Below are positions 9,401 to 10,446 of a stretch of DNA of 10,446 bases, in pieces. The notes beneath the pieces were generated by a model that saw only the letters and a list, made by a program, of their open reading frames with translations, was not told the origin of the DNA and ran no database searches. The DNA comes from Chlamydomonas sphaeroides (lineage: Eukaryota; Chlorophyta; Chlorophyceae; Chlamydomonadales; Chlamydomonadaceae): NCBI GenBank assembly GCA_001662425.1, contig BDDC01001716.1:10951-21396 (forward strand), written 5' to 3'. The number at the start of each line of letters is the position of its first letter. Position 1 is the first letter of the stretch. The translations under genes were made by a program, and so were the position numbers.

Positions 9401-9741
9401 CATCGCAGGAGCTCACGCTCAGCGGCCGCGCGCTGTTCGGCATGGTCCCCGCCAAGGAGCTGCTGCGCCTCGCGGCGCTGCGTCGCCTGCGCTGCCTGCG
9501 GCTGGCGCTGTGGAAGTGCGTGTCGCGCATGCGCCACCCGCACCGCGAGACGCGGGACACCCAGGCAGTGGCGCTGTCTGAGCTGATGCTGGCGGCGCCC
9601 GCCTGCTTCGAGCGGCTTGTGCTGCTGGCGGGCCGCGAGGACAACGGCGGCGCGGCCCAGGTGCTGGGCGTTGTGCGGCAGGCGTTTGCGCAGCTGGGGT
9701 TGCAGCGCCAGGTGCTGTTCGAGGTGCAGAACATGCGCTAG
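6445..9741 (+). CDS. Copy C: complete F-box-like / LRR protein, 714 residues, seven exons
   Basis: Spliced model: 6445-6639, 6771-6952, 7071-7396, 7641-7861, 7993-8064, 8199-9014, 9409-9741 (TAG). Intron phases are 0, 2, 1, 0, 0, 0, and the joined frame is open throughout. The start at 6445 is the first in-frame ATG, although the frame is open upstream without another ATG. Residues 5-26 are rich in K and R, with a possible nuclear-localisation cluster. Residues about 29-66 resemble an F-box (LLHEVLSIAWSYL, then R-A-T-C-S-V-G-R). Residues 187-296 hold LRR-like segments (LELLRLCLPKLQHLTL, LTGLHVLAL, VTNLYLDF). Residues 333-353 carry the family signature LDAAQLPQQLTHLHFAG. Residues about 361-420 are a D/E/S-rich acidic linker, and residues 433-714 form a second LRR-like part (LPPGLRRLVLDN, LPAAVALLAGRQAP, LDETDVAAIV). 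If the F-box is real, it would bind SKP1 and present an LRR-bound target for ubiquitination. That is inference; the LRRs are irregular. No gene symbol is known to me. Confidence 0.8.
7451..7700 (+). repeat. Highly similar tract shared by B and C: 3' part of intron 3 plus start of exon 4
   Basis: This segment matches 3741-3989 in copy B with about six substitutions and one single-base indel by eye, roughly 97% identity. It includes about 190 nt of intron 3, the acceptor at 7639-7640 and the first 60 nt of exon 4, which are identical. The 5' part of the intron (7397-7450) and the exon sequence after 7700 are clearly more divergent. Confidence 0.75.
7928..8195 (+). repeat. Identical tract shared by B and C (copy in C)
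   Basis: Partner of 4270-4537. In copy C it contains the end of intron 4, the complete exon 7993-8064 (24 codons, including KAAQAMPQLLSLAA) and intron 5 up to its poly-C run. Left of 7928 there is no similarity between the copies. Right of it similarity continues at a lower level through exon 6. Confidence 0.85.
8283..8456 (+). other. Acidic low-complexity linker coded in copy C exon 6
   Basis: This stretch encodes about 58 residues that are almost all D, E, S, G and T, including SLDEEEEDEEDENSEDEE. It is made mainly of GAC, GAG and AGC codons, so the DNA is itself a purine-rich imperfect trinucleotide tract on the plus strand. It sits between the signature block and the second LRR-like part and is absent from copy A. 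Such tracts change length easily by slippage. In the protein it is probably disordered and could be a casein-kinase-2 target (S followed by D/E), which is inference. Confidence 0.8.
9135..9225. repeat. Intron repeat cluster: 14-nt direct repeat around a 9-nt tandem unit
   Basis: Within intron 6 of copy C, CGATGTAGTTGACA occurs at 9135-9148 and again at 9212-9225. Between them, from 9161 to 9187, are three near-copies of a 9-nt unit (CGATTGAGT, CGATAGAGC, CGATAGAGC), followed by more degenerate related words. The block is less GC-rich than the surrounding intron and has no counterpart that I can see in A or B. Confidence 0.65.
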
Positions 9742-9891
9742 GCACGCGCAGGGACGAGCGGTGGTCAGTATGTCTGCGTGTCAAGGATGAGGTAACAGAA
9801 ACAGGTGGCCAGTGCGTCTGTGTGTTGGCTAATGGGTAAAGCAAGCACGCCCCGCGCGGAACGCCCTGGGTTGGTGACGCGTCGGTCTTGC

Positions 9892-9904
9892 TGTGTGTGT
9901 GTGT
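9892..9904. repeat. Short TG dinucleotide repeat
   Basis: A run of about six and a half TG units lies in the 3' flank of copy C. It is too short to be informative beyond being a possible microsatellite marker. TG-rich DNA is common near 3' ends in volvocine algae. Confidence 0.6.
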
Positions 9905-10094
9905 TCCAGTGTTAGGTAGCACAGTATTGGGTGCGGTGTGAGCAGTGCAGGAGGGGTGCAAGTGATGGTGCAACTTGAACGGGACGGCACAAGGGACGAG
10001 AGCACGTGCTGATGGAAATGGAGAGAATTAGACGACGCGCGTGCTAATGAGGCTTAGGACGGTTGAACTTCAATGAGGCCAACAGACGGTCGCG

Positions 10095-10099
10095 TTACA
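10095..10099 (-). terminator. Minus-strand TGTAA motif
   Basis: TTACA on the plus strand reads TGTAA on the minus strand. A second one lies at 10395-10399. Either could be the poly(A) signal of a gene transcribed leftwards from beyond the right edge and convergent with copy C. Five-base motifs also arise by chance, so this is only suggestive. Confidence 0.25.
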
Positions 10100-10446
10100 A
10101 TCTGAACCTCCGTAGTGCGCACCCGAGGCAACATTAAGGCTCCGAGGCTGCTTCTCGTTTGGAGACAGTGGTGGGTGAGGCTGTGGCAAGCTGATGCCGC
10201 ACAGGGGGTTGGGAACCGGCCAGACCTGCCGTGGCGTCCTGTCGGCTCCCTGCCCAGCTCGCGACGTCGCGAGGCCTCATACGTTGAAGCGGCACAGAGC
10301 GATGACCCACTTGAATATCGGGGGCTTACTTGTCGAGCGTGGGGCGCTGGGACGCGAACGCAGAGCGAGCGCAGGCGCGTTAGGAGAAGGAGCATTACAG
10401 ATGGACAAGGGGCCGCCGCGGAAGCACAGCTCCCTTGGCCCCAAAA

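Larger units (their letters stand above)
9742..10446. other. 3' flank of copy C
   Basis: This holds the presumed 3' UTR of copy C, but I found no plus-strand TGTAA. GGTAA-type near matches occur at about 9791 and 9835. A (TG)n run lies at 9892-9904. The rest has no family similarity and no convincing exon on either strand. The minus-strand open frame across 10054-10395 has an unremarkable, arginine- and serine-rich composition and is probably a chance frame in GC-rich DNA. Confidence 0.5.

Noticed and set aside
10054..10395. Minus-strand open frame of 113 codons in the right flank
   Set aside because: There is no recognisable domain, no family similarity, and TGTAA motifs lie inside and beside it. 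It is better explained as noncoding flank.

Overview
The window looks like nuclear DNA of a volvocine green alga (Chlamydomonas or a close relative). It is GC-rich. Its coding sequence is broken into short exons by introns of about 120-400 bp, mostly with GTGAGC/GTGCGT/GTGGGC donors and (C/A)AG acceptors. A TGTAA-type poly(A) signal is present after one copy. No prokaryotic features, mobile element, tRNA, rRNA or CRISPR array was seen.

The window is dominated by three tandem, same-strand copies of one multi-exon leucine-rich-repeat (LRR) gene family, called A, B and C here. Copy A (344-2624) enters from the left edge without its 5' end and is otherwise open across five exons. Copy B (about 3090-5958) keeps the same exon order, but I count at least eight reading-frame disruptions and no complete first exon, so I call it a pseudogene. 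Copy C (6445-9741) is complete: seven exons give a 714-residue protein with a basic N-terminus, an F-box-like segment, LRR-like repeats, a strongly acidic linker and a conserved C-terminal LRR-like part. Shared exons keep the same intron phases in A and C, which supports the models.

Region by region: 1-343 holds no exon I can place confidently. Then come A (344-2624), an A-B spacer (2625-3089) with a possible F-box remnant, B (3090-5958), a B-C spacer (5959-6444) with B's poly(A) signal and C's presumed promoter and 5' UTR, C (6445-9741), and a 3' flank (9742-10446). Two minus-strand TGTAA motifs in the 3' flank hint at a convergent gene to the right.

The most notable observations are evolutionary. 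A 268-nt tract is identical between pseudogene B and gene C across intron-exon-intron, which suggests recent gene conversion. A second tract makes the 3' part of intron 3 more similar than the neighbouring exon. In B, a frame change turns the acidic linker of C into an arginine-rich stretch while both frames stay open. If the F-box-like reading is right, the family could encode SCF-type ubiquitin-ligase substrate adaptors. That is inference; no function is proven by the sequence.
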